A stretch of DNA of 6,598 bases from positions 1 through 6,598 of the forward strand of contig DMTS01000107.1 in the NCBI GenBank assembly GCA_003477045.1. The letters run 5' to 3'. Shown here piece by piece: positions 6,307-6,598 of the stretch. The translations under genes were made by a program, and so were the position numbers. Every line of letters begins with the position of its first letter. Within the stretch, counting starts at the first letter, position 1. This DNA is from Candidatus Delongbacteria bacterium (GTDB taxonomy: Bacteria; UBA4055). The notes beneath the pieces are model-generated. The model ran no database searches. It saw nothing but the letters and a program-made list of their open reading frames with translations, and was not told where the DNA came from.

Positions 6307-6598
6307 TTAGCTTAGAATTTTTTCGACAAGTTCGTTAAGAACGCTTAATTCAAAAGGTTTAGCAAGAAATCCTTCTGCTTTTTCGACATCCTGCTTTACT
6401 TTTTCGATACCGTAACCGGTCATCAGGATTATAGGCATATCGGGATATTTATCTTTGATCAGCCTCGAAAGTTCAATTCCGCCCATATTAGGCATATTTA
6501 TGTCGGTAATAACAAGCGCGAACTGGCCGGACTGATAACCGTTAAGCATGTCCCAGGCAACAGAACCGTCCTGAGCCGATGCAACCCCGTAATCCATC
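6307..6598 (-). CDS. Response-regulator receiver domain, N-terminus cut by window edge
   Basis: The frame runs off the right edge; about 96 residues are visible. The ATG at 6597-6595 falls inside the receiver fold rather than at its start, because the first strand and the acidic Asp pair are missing. Counting from that Met, Asp32 in VITDINMP is the phosphoacceptor, Thr60 in LMTGYG the switch Thr, and Lys80-Pro81 in FLAKPF the conserved Lys-Pro. The protein stops right after the last receiver helix (VLNELVEKILS), so no output domain follows. It is either a stand-alone CheY/Spo0F-like regulator or the C-terminal receiver of a hybrid histidine kinase; the window cannot decide. It is upstream of, and probably co-transcribed with, the acyltransferase gene 13 bases further on. 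Confidence 0.9.
   Translation of the reverse strand, partial: MDYGVASAQDGSVAWDMLNGYQSGQFALVITDINMPNMGGIELSRLIKDKYPDMPIILMTGYGIEKVKQDVEKAEGFLAKPFELSVLNELVEKILS

Overview
The window (6,598 bases) reads as a chromosomal stretch of a Gram-negative, probably anaerobic bacterium. Two genes have clear lipoboxes, one gene encodes a likely outer-membrane beta-barrel, and acidic residues directly follow the lipid-anchoring cysteines. Together these suggest the Bacteroidota/FCB side of the tree, possibly a candidate phylum, but no marker gene is present and the assignment is a low-confidence inference. Coding density is high. No tRNA, rRNA, CRISPR array, insertion sequence or phage gene was seen.

Plus strand, left part (1-2553): a large gene, cut by the left edge, encodes a protein whose N-terminal part is a MutL/GlmL-type (glutamate mutase accessory, actin-fold) domain. 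This is followed by a long extension with repeated beta-rich modules resembling barrel-sandwich-hybrid domains and a distinctive C-terminal block. Fifteen bases downstream lies a small zinc-ribbon protein of unknown function. The two form a likely operon. This pair is the most interesting part of the window.

Plus strand, middle (2554-5579): a possible sigma70-type promoter precedes a secreted beta-barrel-like protein with a Tyr/Asp-rich segment. After a 137-base gap come two lipoprotein genes that are AT-richer than their surroundings. The first is a small lipoprotein with a carboxypeptidase-regulatory-like beta-sandwich. The second is a large lipoprotein with an Ig-like domain, an Fn3-like domain and what I count as seven propeller blades. 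They probably form one cell-envelope unit of unknown function.

Minus strand, right part (5580-6598): a response-regulator receiver domain, cut by the right edge, is followed 13 bases later by a PlsC-type 1-acylglycerol-3-phosphate acyltransferase. The stop codons of the acyltransferase and the propeller lipoprotein abut exactly (TAA|TTA), so the two convergent transcripts have no intergenic space between them.

No gene-free stretch exceeds 300 bases. The longest is 3220-3356, in which I found no convincing terminator or promoter.
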